A DNA stretch of 39,305 nucleotides from Candidatus Rokuibacteriota bacterium (GCA_003220225.1 QHRU01000109.1:1-39305), one strand, 5' to 3'; numbered from the stretch's first letter, positions 8,604-17,434 are shown. Translations and numbers: made by a program. Notes: a model not told the origin generated them from the letters alone.

Positions 8604-10896
8604 CGCGGTCGCCACACGCGACGCGCTGCGGATCGTCGGCCAGCCCGTCGTCCGCCACGACGCGCGCGACAAGGTCGTGGCGGCGACGGCCTACGCGGCG
8701 GACTGGGCGCTGCCCGGCATGCTCCACGCCGCCGTGCTCCGCTCGCCCTACCCGTCAGCGCGGATCGTCCGGCTCGAAACGAAACGGGCTACGGCGATGG
8801 CCGGCGTCGCTGTCGTCCTGACCGCGAAGGACGTCCCGCGCAACACGCTCGCCACCGACGTCCCGGGCCAGACCACGGCCGTCGGGCCGCTGCGCGCGAC
8901 GCTGCACGTGCTGGCCGAGGACCGCGTCCGTCACCAGGGCGAGCCCGTCGCGCTGGTGGCCGCCGAGACGCTCGAGCTGGCCCGCGACGCCGTCGAGGCG
9001 ATCGAGGTCGAGTACGAAGTCACGCCCGGCGTGTTCACGCCCGAGGCCGCGCTGGCTCCGGGCGCGCCGCCTGTGCACGGGACGGGCAACCTGCTCGCCC
9101 AGTGGCGCATCGCACGGGGTGATGTGGCGAAGGCACTGGCCGGCGCAAACGTCGTCGTCGAGGGTGAGTACACGACGCAGCTCGTCGACGCCGCGTACCT
9201 CGAGCCCGAGTCGGGCGTGGCGTGGATCGACTCCGACGGCGTCATCACGATTCGCCTCTCCACGCAGGTGATCGAGCACTTCCGCGACGTGGCGGAGGTG
9301 CTGCAGGTCCCGCAGAACCGCGTGCGCGTCATCGGCACGTATCTCGGCGGCGGCTTCGGCGGCAAGGAGGACGTCACCGTCGAGGCATACCTGGGACTGC
9401 TCACGCTCAAGACGGGGCGGCCGGTGAAGATGGTGTGGACGCGGCAGGAGTCGCTGCTCTCGCGCGCCAAGCGTCACCCGTATCGCCTGCGCTATCGCAC
9501 GGGCGCGAACGCGCACGGCGAGATCGTCGCCCAGCAGATCGAGCTGCTCGCCGACGCCGGCGCCTACGCGTACCTCTCGGCGCTCGTGCTGCTCTATTCC
9601 ACGGTGACGGCGGCGGGCCCGTACCGCGTCCCCGCCGTCGAGGTCGACGCGCGGGTCGCGTACACCAACAACCCGCCCACCAGCGCCATGCGCGGATTCG
9701 GCGCCATGCAGACCGTGTTCGCGTACGAGTCCCAGCTGGACCGCGTCGCGCGGGCGCTCGGAATGGATCCGGTCGCGGTCCGTCGCGTGAACGCGTTGCG
9801 GCGAGGCGACACGCTGCCCGTCGGCCAGGTGATCGAGACTCACGTCGCGATCCCGGAATTGTGCGAGCGGGCGTGGGCCGCGCTGGGGCCACCGACAGCG
9901 GCGCGTGCGCCCCATATAAAGGTCGGCCGCGGGCTCGCCTGCAACTTCCAGCCGTACGGGCGCATCGTGTGGCTGCACGACTGGGCCAGCGCGTGGGTCG
10001 GCTTCGAGATGGACGGCAGCCTCGTCATCCGCTGCGGCTGTCCCGACGTGGGCGGCGGCCAGGCCTCCTCGCTCTGCCAGATCGCGGCCGAAGTCCTCGG
10101 CGTGACGCTGACGCGCATCTCGGTCCACGTGTCCGACAGCGCGCTGACCCCGCTGGCCGGCACCACGACGGCCAGCCGCCAGCTCTACATGTCCGGCAAC
10201 GCGGTGCTCAAGACGGCGCGCGAGCTGCGGGCCGGGCTGCTGGGCGTCGCGGCGGCGATGCTCGGCGGCGACGCCGACGATCTCGACATGGACGAGGACC
10301 GCGTGGTGACGCGCGACGGCCGCACGCTGGCGATCGCTGGTTTGTTGGCCGAGTGCGCGCGCGTCGGCGTCCCGCGCAGCCATCTCGGCGTCTATCACGC
10401 GCCTGCTGGCGAGCCCGTCGATCTGGCCACGGGCTCGGGCAAGGTGTTCCCCGACTACACGTTTGGCGCCCACGCCGCCGAGGTGGAGGTCGACACCGAG
10501 ACGGGCCTCGTGCGCGTGCTCGGCTACGCCGCCGCCCACGACGTGGGACGCGCGATCAATCCGCAGTCGGTGGAGGGCCAGATCCAGGGCGGCGCCGTGC
10601 AGGGCCTGGGCTACGGGCTCATGGAGGAGGTCGTGGTCGAGAACGGCATCAACCTCACGACGTCGTTCGCGACGTACCTGATCCCGACGGCCGCCGACGT
10701 GCCCGACGTGCGCGCCGTCGTCGTCGAATCCGGCGAGGGGCTCGGCCCCTTCAACGCCCGCGGCATCGGCGAGCCGCCCATCGGCCCGCCCGCCGCCGCC
10801 ATCGCCAACGCCATCGAGGCCGCGACCGGCGCGCGCATCACGCGCCTGCCGATCACCGCCGAGCGCGTGGCGAGAGCGCTGGGGCTGCTCGACTGA
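8596..10896 (+). CDS. Molybdenum hydroxylase large subunit (xanthine dehydrogenase-like)
   Basis: The catalytic molybdopterin-cytosine-dinucleotide subunit, 766 residues. The start is the ATG at 8596, overlapping the preceding stop by 8 bases. Landmarks are the N-terminal a/b hammerhead (LRSPYPSARI), the GGGFGGKED Mo-site loop at about 9350-9376, SAMRGFGAMQ with Arg366, a CPDVGGGQASS loop, and the C-terminal GIGEPP with Glu726 in the position of the universally conserved catalytic Glu. The AYRCSFR loop that defines aerobic CO dehydrogenase is absent; RGFG at 366-369 resembles the substrate-arginine loop of xanthine dehydrogenases. It is therefore likely a hydroxylase of an N-heteroaromatic or purine-like compound. 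Coupling to the ring-opening hydantoinase genes upstream fits this, but the substrate is inferred. Confidence 0.92.
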   Translation: MTDAVATRDALRIVGQPVVRHDARDKVVAATAYAADWALPGMLHAAVLRSPYPSARIVRLETKRATAMAGVAVVLTAKDVPRNTLATDVPGQTTAVGPLRATLHVLAEDRVRHQGEPVALVAAETLELARDAVEAIEVEYEVTPGVFTPEAALAPGAPPVHGTGNLLAQWRIARGDVAKALAGANVVVEGEYTTQLVDAAYLEPESGVAWIDSDGVITIRLSTQVIEHFRDVAEVLQVPQNRVRVIGTYLGGGFGGKEDVTVEAYLGLLTLKTGRPVKMVWTRQESLLSRAKRHPYRLRYRTGANAHGEIVAQQIELLADAGAYAYLSALVLLYSTVTAAGPYRVPAVEVDARVAYTNNPPTSAMRGFGAMQTVFAYESQLDRVARALGMDPVAVRRVNALRRGDTLPVGQVIETHVAIPELCERAWAALGPPTAARAPHIKVGRGLACNFQPYGRIVWLHDWASAWVGFEMDGSLVIRCGCPDVGGGQASSLCQIAAEVLGVTLTRISVHVSDSALTPLAGTTTASRQLYMSGNAVLKTARELRAGLLGVAAAMLGGDADDLDMDEDRVVTRDGRTLAIAGLLAECARVGVPRSHLGVYHAPAGEPVDLATGSGKVFPDYTFGAHAAEVEVDTETGLVRVLGYAAAHDVGRAINPQSVEGQIQGGAVQGLGYGLMEEVVVENGINLTTSFATYLIPTAADVPDVRAVVVESGEGLGPFNARGIGEPPIGPPAAAIANAIEAATGARITRLPITAERVARALGLLD

Positions 10897-10939
10897 GCAT
10901 GGGCGAGATCCTCGCGGGCGGCTGCCGCCAGCCGGCCGC

Positions 10940-10968
10940 TTGCAACATGGCCACGTGATGACTAGAAT
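10940..10968 (+). promoter_or_regulatory. Sigma70-type promoter of the toxin-antitoxin pair
   Basis: The -35 TTGCAA (10940-10945) and -10 TAGAAT (10963-10968) are separated by exactly 17 bases. The predicted start of transcription, about 10975, is only some 4 bases before the antitoxin ATG at 10979, giving a nearly leaderless message. A TAGA...TCTA inverted pair overlaps the -10 and start codon and could be part of an autoregulatory operator; this is speculative. Confidence 0.6.
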
Positions 10969-10978
10969 TGATAGGTCT

Positions 10979-11296
10979 ATGAGGACACGTCAAAGCGCCT
11001 CGGTCACCGTAAAGATTGCTGAGCTCAAGAATCGTCTGAGCCACTACCTGCGGCGAGTGCAGCGCGGCGAGTCCATCCTCGTGTGTGATCGCGATCGCGT
11101 CATTGCGCGGATCGAGCGCGCCGGCACCCATTCCCCCGTCCCTGGAGACGACGCCGAGTGGTTGGATCGCCTGGAGCGTCGCGGCGTCGTCCGTCGCGGC
11201 AGTGGCACCCTCTCGCGCAAATGGATCCACGGCAAGCCTCGGGTGAGAGCAGACGTCGTCGCGGCCCTCCTTCGAGAGCGCGACGAAGGTCGGTGA
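10979..11296 (+). CDS. Phd/YefM (VapB-type) antitoxin
   Basis: A 105-residue antitoxin that would bind and neutralise the VapC-like protein encoded next and repress its own promoter. The DNA-binding Phd fold is recognised by the segment VKIAELKNRLSHYLRRVQRG followed by ESILVCDRDRVIARI, which matches the family pattern of aelKarLSeyLrrV...G...v.dR..viArI. The C-terminal half (WLDRLERRGVVRRGSG) is the usual toxin-binding tail. The ATG at 10979 is chosen because it follows the promoter closely; ATG 10958 or TTG 10940 are possible longer starts but overlap the promoter. The stop overlaps the toxin GTG by 4 bases. Confidence 0.85.
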   Translation: MRTRQSASVTVKIAELKNRLSHYLRRVQRGESILVCDRDRVIARIERAGTHSPVPGDDAEWLDRLERRGVVRRGSGTLSRKWIHGKPRVRADVVAALLRERDEGR

Positions 11297-11715
11297 GGTT
11301 CTGGGACAGCTCGGCGGTTGTTCCGCTCCTGATCCATCAGGAACGTTCTTCGCGTGTCGCATCGTGGGTAAGTGGCGACAACGTAATGGTGGTGTGGACG
11401 CTGACTCCGGTAGAAGTCGTCTCCGCGCTTCGCCGGCTCGTGCGCGAGAGGGCCGTATCCGAGGATGCCGCGCGCGTCGCCGAGATCCGACTGGGCGAGA
11501 TGATGGAGAGGTGCCACGTCGTGATCGATGTCGAGGTGGTCAAGTCCCTGGCGGCGCGGTTGCTGCGACTGCATTCACTTCGCGCCTTCGCTGCCCTCCA
11601 GCTCGGTGCGGCGCTGCACTGGACCGAAGGACACCCTCAAGGTCGAATGCTGCACACACTCGACAGCCGGCTTGCACAGGCGGCAGAGCGCGAGGGATTT
11701 CTCGTCCCGATGTGA
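11293..11715 (+). CDS. vapC: VapC-like PIN domain toxin with altered active site
   Basis: A 140-residue PIN-domain ribonuclease-like toxin, starting at GTG 11293 inside the antitoxin stop. The opening WDSSAVVPLL supplies Asp5, TPVEVV supplies Glu41, and TLDSRLAQAAEREGF supplies Asp124, which are three of the four acidic metal ligands. The fourth is normally the Asp in a LRAxDALHLA motif. Here the segment reads LRAFAALQLG, with Ala100 (codon GCT at 11590) in that place, a single base from GAT. The protein is otherwise full length and in frame with its antitoxin. It may be an inactivated or weakened toxin. It converges on lon with a 5-base gap. Confidence 0.85.
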   Translation: MRFWDSSAVVPLLIHQERSSRVASWVSGDNVMVVWTLTPVEVVSALRRLVRERAVSEDAARVAEIRLGEMMERCHVVIDVEVVKSLAARLLRLHSLRAFAALQLGAALHWTEGHPQGRMLHTLDSRLAQAAEREGFLVPM

Positions 11716-11720
11716 CCGCC

Positions 11721-14141
11721 TCAGCGGGCGGCCGCGCGCGCGTCCGCGGCGACGGGCGTCAGCGCCTGGCGCAGCACCTCCGCGGCGTCGTCCGCGAACA
11801 CGAAGCGCAGCGCGGAGCGGACCTCCGCCGGCACGTCCTCGAGGTCGCGCTCGTTGTGGCGCGGCAGGATGACAGTGCGGATGCCGACACGGTGAGCGGC
11901 GAGGACCTTCTCCTTGATGCCGCCGACCGGCAGCACCTTGCCACGCAGGGTGATCTCGCCGGTCATGGCGACGTCGCTGCGCACGGGGCGCCGCGTGGCG
12001 TAGGACGCGAGCGCCGTGACCATCGTCACGCCGGCCGACGGCCCGTCCTTGGGGATGGCGCCGGCCGGCACGTGGACGTGGATGGTCTTGCCCTCGAAGA
12101 GCTTGGGATCGATGTCGAACGCCTCGGCGTTGGACCACACGTACGAGACGGCGGCCTGGGCGCTCTCGCGCATGACGTCCCCGAGCATTCCGGTGAGCAC
12201 CAGGCGCTCCTCGCTGCTCGGCATCATCGTCACTTCGACGAACAGGACGTCGCCGCCCGTCGGCGTCCAGGCCAGGCCCGTGGCGACGCCCGGGCGCGCC
12301 GTGCGCTCGACGACCTCGTCGAAGAACCGGGGACGGCCCAGATAATCGGCGAGGTTGTCGGCGGTGACGCGGAACGGCCCGGACTGGCCCTCCGCGAGGC
12401 GGCGGGCGACCTTGCGGGCCACGGCGGCGATCTCGCGTTCGAGGTTCCGCACGCCCGCCTCGCGGGTATAGCGGCGCACGATCAATCGAATGGCGTCCGG
12501 CTCGAAGACCAGCTCGTCCGTCTTGAGGCCGTGCGCGCCGAGCTGCTTGGGCACCAGGTACTGCGTCGCGATGCCGACCTTCTCCTCGTCCGTGTAGCCG
12601 GAGAGCGTCAGGATTTCCATCCGGTCGCGCAGCGGGCTCGGGATGGTGTCGAGCGCGTTGCCGGTGGCGATGAAGAGGACCTGCGAGAGGTCGAACGGCA
12701 CGCCGAGATAGGTGTCGACGAAGGTGTTGTTCTGCGCCGGGTCCAGCACCTCCAGCAGCGCCGAGGACGGATCGCCCCGCCAGTCCGCGCCGATCTTGTC
12801 GATCTCGTCGAGCATGAAGACGGGATCCTTCGTCTCGGCGCGGCGCAGCCCCTGGATGATGCGCCCGGGGAGCGCGCCGATGTACGTGCGGCGATGGCCC
12901 CGGATCTCCGCCTCGTCGCGCACGCCGCCGAGCGACATGCGCACGAACTTTCGCCCGAGCGCCCGCGCGATGCTCTGGCCCAGGCTGGTCTTGCCGACGC
13001 CCGGCGGCCCCACGAAGCACAGGATCGGCTCGCGCGCCGGGCTGTCGCCCGTCACCCGGGGCGGCTCGGCGCCGGCGCCGCGCTCCTGGCGGAGCTTCCG
13101 GACGGCCAGGTACTCGAGGATGCGGTCCTTGATCTTGTCGAGGTCGAAGTGATCCTCGTCGAGCACCTCGCGCGCGCGGCGGATGTCGATGGTGCCGCCG
13201 TCGACCTTGCTCCACGGCAGGCTCGCCATCCACTCGAGATAGGTGACGATCATGCCGCGCTCGGGCGAGCCGGGCTGCATGCCCGCGAGCCGCTTCAGCT
13301 CGCGCTCGGCCTCGCGCCGCGCCTCGTCGGGGAGGCCGGCCTCCTGGATGCGGCGGCGCAGCTCGGCCGCCTCGGTGTCGTCGCTATCCTCCTCGCCCAG
13401 CTCCTTCTGGATGGTCTTCACCTGCTCGCGCAGGATGTAGTCGCGCTGCTTCCTGGAGAGCCGCTGCTCCGTGTCGCTCGTGATCTTCCGTCCGATCTCG
13501 CGCACGGTCAGCTCGCTCTGCAGCACATCGACGAGCCGGCGCAGCTTCTCGGCGATCGAGTCCACTTCCAGCAAAGCCTGCCGCGCGGCCGTGTCCATGC
13601 GAACGAGCGAGGCGACGAAGTACACGACTTGACGCGGCTCGACGAGGCTCTCCGCCGTGACCGCCAGCTCGTCGGGCAGGTCCGACGAAACCTCCGCGAG
13701 CCGGCGGAACAGGTCGAGGACGGCGCGGCGCAGCCCGTCCACCTCCGGGCCCGCGACGGTCGGCTCGCGGGCGGGCTCGATCCGCGCGACGAGGTACGGA
13801 TCCTTGGCGACGAAGTCGAGCAGGCGGACGCGCTCGATCCCCTGCACCATCGCACGCACGCCGCCGTCGGGCATGCGCGCCATCTGGTGGATCGCCCCCA
13901 CGGTTCCGACGCGATGGATGCTCTCGGGCGTGACGGGCTCCGCCGTATCGTTGCGCTGCGCCACGAACACCAGCAGGCGGTTGCCGCGCATGACGTCGTC
14001 GATGACCCGGATCGCGCTCGGAGTCTGCACGAGGAGCGGAACGGCCGTGAGCGGGAACACCACGGCATCCCGGAGCGGCAGAACGGGCAGCGCGTCGGGA
14101 ATCGTGAAGTCGCCCGGGCCGCCGCTGGACTGGGCCGCCAT
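11721..14141 (-). CDS. lon: ATP-dependent Lon protease
   Basis: The cytoplasmic serine-lysine AAA+ protease Lon, 806 residues, full length. The N-terminal LAN substrate-binding domain runs from about residue 15 to 210 ([13 protein letters not shown]). The AAA module has Walker [10 protein letters not shown] at 378-386 (Lys384) and Walker [11 protein letters not shown]. The protease domain has the catalytic Ser702 in [10 protein letters not shown] and Lys745 in [12 protein letters not shown]; their spacing of 43 equals that of E. coli Ser679/Lys722. The ATG at 14141 lies 8 bases after the stop of the hsp20 gene, so both are transcribed together from the promoter at 14574-14601. Lon degrades misfolded and regulatory proteins, classically including antitoxins such as the one encoded next door. 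Confidence 0.98.
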   Translation of the reverse strand: MAAQSSGGPGDFTIPDALPVLPLRDAVVFPLTAVPLLVQTPSAIRVIDDVMRGNRLLVFVAQRNDTAEPVTPESIHRVGTVGAIHQMARMPDGGVRAMVQGIERVRLLDFVAKDPYLVARIEPAREPTVAGPEVDGLRRAVLDLFRRLAEVSSDLPDELAVTAESLVEPRQVVYFVASLVRMDTAARQALLEVDSIAEKLRRLVDVLQSELTVREIGRKITSDTEQRLSRKQRDYILREQVKTIQKELGEEDSDDTEAAELRRRIQEAGLPDEARREAERELKRLAGMQPGSPERGMIVTYLEWMASLPWSKVDGGTIDIRRAREVLDEDHFDLDKIKDRILEYLAVRKLRQERGAGAEPPRVTGDSPAREPILCFVGPPGVGKTSLGQSIARALGRKFVRMSLGGVRDEAEIRGHRRTYIGALPGRIIQGLRRAETKDPVFMLDEIDKIGADWRGDPSSALLEVLDPAQNNTFVDTYLGVPFDLSQVLFIATGNALDTIPSPLRDRMEILTLSGYTDEEKVGIATQYLVPKQLGAHGLKTDELVFEPDAIRLIVRRYTREAGVRNLEREIAAVARKVARRLAEGQSGPFRVTADNLADYLGRPRFFDEVVERTARPGVATGLAWTPTGGDVLFVEVTMMPSSEERLVLTGMLGDVMRESAQAAVSYVWSNAEAFDIDPKLFEGKTIHVHVPAGAIPKDGPSAGVTMVTALASYATRRPVRSDVAMTGEITLRGKVLPVGGIKEKVLAAHRVGIRTVILPRHNERDLEDVPAEVRSALRFVFADDAAEVLRQALTPVAADARAAAR

Positions 14142-14149
14142 CGCGCCCG

Positions 14150-14551
14150 CTACGCGCGCTTCGGCAGCGTGACGTGCAGGAGGCCGCGCTCGTAGCGCGC
14201 CTCGACGCGGTCGGGGTCGATACGCGCCGGCAACGGCAGCTCGACACGGAAGAGGCCCTGCGGGATGCCGGCCGCGTGGTACACCGCGTCTTCACCGCAC
14301 GACGGCAGCTGCCGGCGCCCCTCGACAACCAGCCCGTTCTCGAAGAGCTGGACCTCGAAGTCGTCTTCGTCGACGCCCGCGAGGTCGACGGTGACCTCGA
14401 TGGCGGTCGCCGTCTCGGACATGTCCGCCGCGGGGCGCCAGCGAGCCTGCAGCAGGAGGCGCAGGCTCTCGTGCTCCCAGGCGCCAGCGAAGGGCCAGGG
14501 CTGGCCGGTCCGCAGCCGCGTCGAGCGAAACGTCACGCGTCGATAGCGCAT
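14150..14551 (-). CDS. Small heat-shock protein, Hsp20/alpha-crystallin family
   Basis: A 133-residue ATP-independent holdase chaperone. The alpha-crystallin domain spans about residues 40-130: TAIEVTVDLAGVDEDDFEVQ, ENGLVVEGRR, then GLFRVELPLPARID and the closing RYERGLLHVTLPKRA. The C-terminal I-x-I extension seen in many homologues is missing because the protein stops right after the last strand. The ATG at 14551 is preferred because GGGAG lies 6 bases before it; a GTG at 14569 would begin at the predicted transcript end. It is the first gene of an hsp20-lon operon, a sensible proteostasis pairing. Confidence 0.93.
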   Translation of the reverse strand: MRYRRVTFRSTRLRTGQPWPFAGAWEHESLRLLLQARWRPAADMSETATAIEVTVDLAGVDEDDFEVQLFENGLVVEGRRQLPSCGEDAVYHAAGIPQGLFRVELPLPARIDPDRVEARYERGLLHVTLPKRA

Positions 14552-14573
14552 TCTGGCTCCCGGGTGCACTCGA

Positions 14574-14601
14574 ATTGTGCCCGCCGGTTTCGAATTGTCA
14601 A
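14574..14601 (-). promoter_or_regulatory. Promoter of hsp20-lon
   Basis: On the minus strand a perfect -35 TTGACA (14601-14596) is followed after 16 bases by CACAAT (14579-14574), a 4/6 -10 box. The predicted transcript begins near 14567, about 15 bases before the hsp20 ATG. The octamer CGAATTGT (plus strand) occurs twice, at 14571-14578 and 14591-14598, exactly 20 bases apart, overlapping both boxes. It could be a regulator site on one DNA face. No CIRCE inverted repeat was seen. Confidence 0.6.
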
Positions 14602-14612
14602 TCCGACGGATG

Positions 14613-15959
14613 TCAGAGCATGAACCGGATGTCCGAGCCGTAGGTCGGGTACGCGTAGAGCGCCTCTTTCAGATTGTCGGCCCGGAGCCCCAGTCGGACC
14701 GCAACGGCAAACAGGTTGATCACCTCGTCGGCGTGAGGGCCGAGCAGGTGGGCGCCGAGGACCCGGCCCGTCTCCTTCTCGACCAGCACCTTGAAGCCGG
14801 AGACCGTCTCCCCGACGCGGCGGGTGTTGAACCAGCCCGACGTCTCCTGCGAATTCACGCGAACCTTCGAGCCTCGGGCGCGCGCGGCCGCCTCGCTCAG
14901 GCCCGTCGACGCGAGCGGGGGAACGGTGAAGACGGACGACGCGAAGCCCTCGTAGTTCGGCGTCCGATGGTTGCCCTGCAAGAGGTTCTCCGTGAGCACC
15001 AGCGCGTCGTGATCGGCCTTGGGGGTGAGTTGCGGGCCGTTGGCGGCGGCATCGCCGCCGGCATAGACGGCGGGATTGGACACGGACTGCAGGAATTGAT
15101 TCACGATGACACCGCGCTTGTCGCGCTTGACGCCCGCGACGTCGAGATCGAGATCGTCGATGTCCGGGACCCGGCCGGCGCCATGCACGGCCATGTCGGC
15201 GTCGAAGCGCCGCTCGCTGCCGTTCTGGAGGCCGTGCACGACCACGCCGCCACCGGCGGCGTCGAGGCCGCGGACCTCGGTGTTCAGCTCCACACGCATG
15301 CCGAGCTCGCGGGTGCGCTTGACGAGCAGGTCCACCAGGTCCGGGTCGAAGGCGTCGAGCGGCCGGGCGCCGCGGTCGAGAATGGTGACCTCCGCGCCGG
15401 CGCGGGCAGCGACGTGGGCGAACTCGAACGAGATGTAGCCGCCGCCGACGAAGATCAGGCGTGAGGGCAGCCGATCGAGGTTCAGGAACTCCTCGCTCGT
15501 CGTCAGTCGCGCCGCACCGGCGAACGGGAGCGGCGCCGGCTTCGCGCCGGCCGCGATGAGAATGCGGCGGCCGACGAGCCGGTCGTCACCGAGCGCCAGC
15601 GTGGTCGATCCGACGAAGCGGGCTCGACCGTGGAACTGCTCGACCCCGATCTTCGCCCAGGACTCCTCGGTACGCCGCGGCGTCGGATCGACCATCGAGC
15701 GCTTGAATCGCATCAGGTCGGGCCAGGCGAGGGTCACTCCGTCGGCACGCACGCCGTGGCCGGCCAGGTCGCGCGCAGCCTGAACGGCCTCGGTGGCGCC
15801 GACCAGGATTTTCTTCGGGACGCATCCGCGGAGCGCGCACGTGCCTCCGAAGGGCTTGGAGTCGATGACGGCGACCGTCCAGCCGGCCTCGCGACAGCGT
15901 GTCGCGACCGCCGACGTCACCCCGGTCCCGACGACGACAAGATCGAACTGTCGCTCCAT
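14613..15959 (-). CDS. NAD(P)/FAD-dependent disulfide reductase-like protein
   Basis: A 448-residue class I pyridine-nucleotide disulfide oxidoreductase, related to glutathione reductase, mercuric reductase and dihydrolipoamide dehydrogenase. The FAD-binding start is VVVGTGVTS at residues 8-16. The redox-active disulfide is GGTCALRGCVPKK with Cys41 and Cys46. The second nucleotide-binding loop is VGGGYISFEFA, and its second strand ends in an Asp, suggesting NADH. YAGGDAAA is the second FAD contact. The C-terminal interface motif normally HPTxxE reads YAYPTYGSD, so the catalytic His/Glu are replaced (see findings). The ATG at 15959 has GGAGGC upstream. The reductant and substrate are unknown. 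Confidence 0.9.
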   Translation of the reverse strand: MERQFDLVVVGTGVTSAVATRCREAGWTVAVIDSKPFGGTCALRGCVPKKILVGATEAVQAARDLAGHGVRADGVTLAWPDLMRFKRSMVDPTPRRTEESWAKIGVEQFHGRARFVGSTTLALGDDRLVGRRILIAAGAKPAPLPFAGAARLTTSEEFLNLDRLPSRLIFVGGGYISFEFAHVAARAGAEVTILDRGARPLDAFDPDLVDLLVKRTRELGMRVELNTEVRGLDAAGGGVVVHGLQNGSERRFDADMAVHGAGRVPDIDDLDLDVAGVKRDKRGVIVNQFLQSVSNPAVYAGGDAAANGPQLTPKADHDALVLTENLLQGNHRTPNYEGFASSVFTVPPLASTGLSEAAARARGSKVRVNSQETSGWFNTRRVGETVSGFKVLVEKETGRVLGAHLLGPHADEVINLFAVAVRLGLRADNLKEALYAYPTYGSDIRFML

Positions 15960-15987
15960 GGCGGCGCCTCCGTGGGATCAACGCGGG

Positions 15988-16581
15988 CTATTCGATGCTG
16001 AAGTGCGCTTCGGTCGTGCGCCCGGTGAGCCCGTTGATCGGCAGGATGTCCTGGGGGCACGCGGAGAACGCGACGACCAGATCCATCTCGGCGCGGAACA
16101 GCGCGTAGCTCCCGGGCGTCGACACGGGCTCGCCCCACGCCAGCCGCCCGTCGGGCGTCCACGGGATGTTCATGAACAGGTTGAGCGACGGCGGCGTGGC
16201 GGGGATCTTCATCCCCAGCTCGGCCAGCGCGGCGTGCAGGTTGTCGCGGCAGTTGTCGTGATAGCCCTTCACGCCGAGCAGGCCATAGCGATCCGGGTCG
16301 CACGGCGCCATCAATGTGTCGTGCGCGCAGGCCGACGTGTCCTCGACCAGCGTGAGGATCGGGCGCCGGCGGTTGGTCACGAACGAATCGCCCACGGCCG
16401 CCGCGAGCTTCATGAACCACGCGCGGCTCGCCTCCATGGCCATCCACTCGGCCGGGTCCTGCGCGTTGAAGGCCCACGCGTCGACGACCTGGGTCCCGTG
16501 GGTGTTGACGACGCGGATGCGCTGACCCGTGCGCACGCGCGCCGCCTTGCCACGCCGCGCGGGAATCGTGACGACGCTCAT
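15988..16581 (-). CDS. DUF1989 (urea carboxylase-associated) family protein, second of pair
   Basis: A 197-residue DUF1989 protein (PF09347), similar to urea carboxylase-associated protein 1. Conserved landmarks are PILTLVEDTSA, AHDTLMAPC, HDNCRDNL, the SLNLFMNIP strand, and FSACPQDILPINGL near the end. The conserved His and Cys residues (HDT, CRDN, CPQD) look like a metal site. Family members CgdA/CgdB form carboxyguanidine deiminase in guanidine degradation (established for other bacteria). The ATG at 16581 overlaps the stop of the other DUF1989 gene (ATGA), indicating a heteromeric partner. No urea or guanidine carboxylase or allophanate hydrolase gene is present in this window, so the substrate remains open. 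Confidence 0.88.
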   Translation of the reverse strand: MSVVTIPARRGKAARVRTGQRIRVVNTHGTQVVDAWAFNAQDPAEWMAMEASRAWFMKLAAAVGDSFVTNRRRPILTLVEDTSACAHDTLMAPCDPDRYGLLGVKGYHDNCRDNLHAALAELGMKIPATPPSLNLFMNIPWTPDGRLAWGEPVSTPGSYALFRAEMDLVVAFSACPQDILPINGLTGRTTEAHFSIE

Positions 16582-17405
16582 GGGCCCTGCAGCCCGTGGC
16601 CGCCGCGATAGTCCGACGGCGTCGGCGACTTCCAGCCCGCGAGCAGCTCGGCAGCCGGCTGCCAGATCTCGATCGCGAGCGGGCGGCAGATGTCGAGCCG
16701 ATCGCCTCCGCCCGATCCCCACACCGGCGCCGACATATCGCCGTGCGGGCACACCGACAGCGCGGCCAGCACGTCGAGCTCGGCGAAGAACTCGATGTAA
16801 TCGCCGGCCTTGGCGGGGCTCGGCTTCGTGAAGTACCGGCCCTCGGCGGTGAGGCCGGTCACCTGGAAGACGTTGAGCACGTCGTGCACGTCGAGCTCGG
16901 TCAGGCGATACGGCGCCACCGCCCTGACCAGATTCGAATGGCAGCAGAGGTCGAGCTCCTCGCCGTTGAGCAGCTTGTGGACGTAGGGATCGCAGCGGGT
17001 GCCGAGCAGATCGTGACAGCCGGCGCCGTCGGCGTCGCGGCCGTACCGGATGGTGTCGGCCGTGATCGTCAGCATCGGGCGCAGGTAGGGCAGGCACGAC
17101 CACAGCCGATCGAACGTCGTCACGTGCGCCTGGTGCAGCTGGCGCGTGCGCGAGGCCCAGAAACGCTCGCGCGGGTTGGCGAGATTCCAGACGTTGAGGT
17201 CGGCCACCTGCGGCCCCTCGACCGCCACGATCCGAAAGATCTGTCCGGCCCGCACCGGCCACGCCCGCCCCGAGCGTCGCGGGATGACGAACCGCTCCAC
17301 CAGGGTCCGCTTGCCGGCATCCGGCGCCAGGCGCGTATAGAAGGCGCGGTTCACCTCGAGCGCCGAGCCCGGTTTCGCCTGGTAGATCACGTGGGGTTGC
17401 GCCAT
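16578..17405 (-). CDS. DUF1989 (urea carboxylase-associated) family protein, first of pair
   Basis: A 275-residue, longer DUF1989 paralogue. Landmarks are VRAGQIFRIVAVEGPQVADL, MLTITADTIRYG, AGCHDLLGTRCDPY, DLCCHSNL, DVLNVFQVTGL and LSVCPHGDMSAP. These parallel the motifs of the downstream partner, including candidate Cys/His metal ligands. The start ATG 17405 has GAGGTGAGG upstream; an upstream ATG at 17441 would add 12 residues of poor quality. The pair is transcribed divergently from the Liv-type importer at 17503, with only 97 bases between them. This suggests that the transported compound and the DUF1989 substrate are linked. Ring or amidine deimination is possible but not demonstrated. 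Confidence 0.87.
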   Translation of the reverse strand: MAQPHVIYQAKPGSALEVNRAFYTRLAPDAGKRTLVERFVIPRRSGRAWPVRAGQIFRIVAVEGPQVADLNVWNLANPRERFWASRTRQLHQAHVTTFDRLWSCLPYLRPMLTITADTIRYGRDADGAGCHDLLGTRCDPYVHKLLNGEELDLCCHSNLVRAVAPYRLTELDVHDVLNVFQVTGLTAEGRYFTKPSPAKAGDYIEFFAELDVLAALSVCPHGDMSAPVWGSGGGDRLDICRPLAIEIWQPAAELLAGWKSPTPSDYRGGHGLQGP

Positions 17406-17434
17406 CGCCTCACCTCGCCATGGCCCCAGCTGAG

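Noticed and set aside
8596-10896. Aerobic CO dehydrogenase (coxMSL)
   Set aside because: The gene order M-S-L fits, but the diagnostic AYRCSFR loop is absent and an xanthine-dehydrogenase-like RGFG loop is present.
11749-14328. Long open frames on the plus strand and in other minus frames across lon
   Set aside because: They are Arg/Ala-rich shadows of the lon reading frame caused by high GC; lon has a full set of motifs in its own frame.
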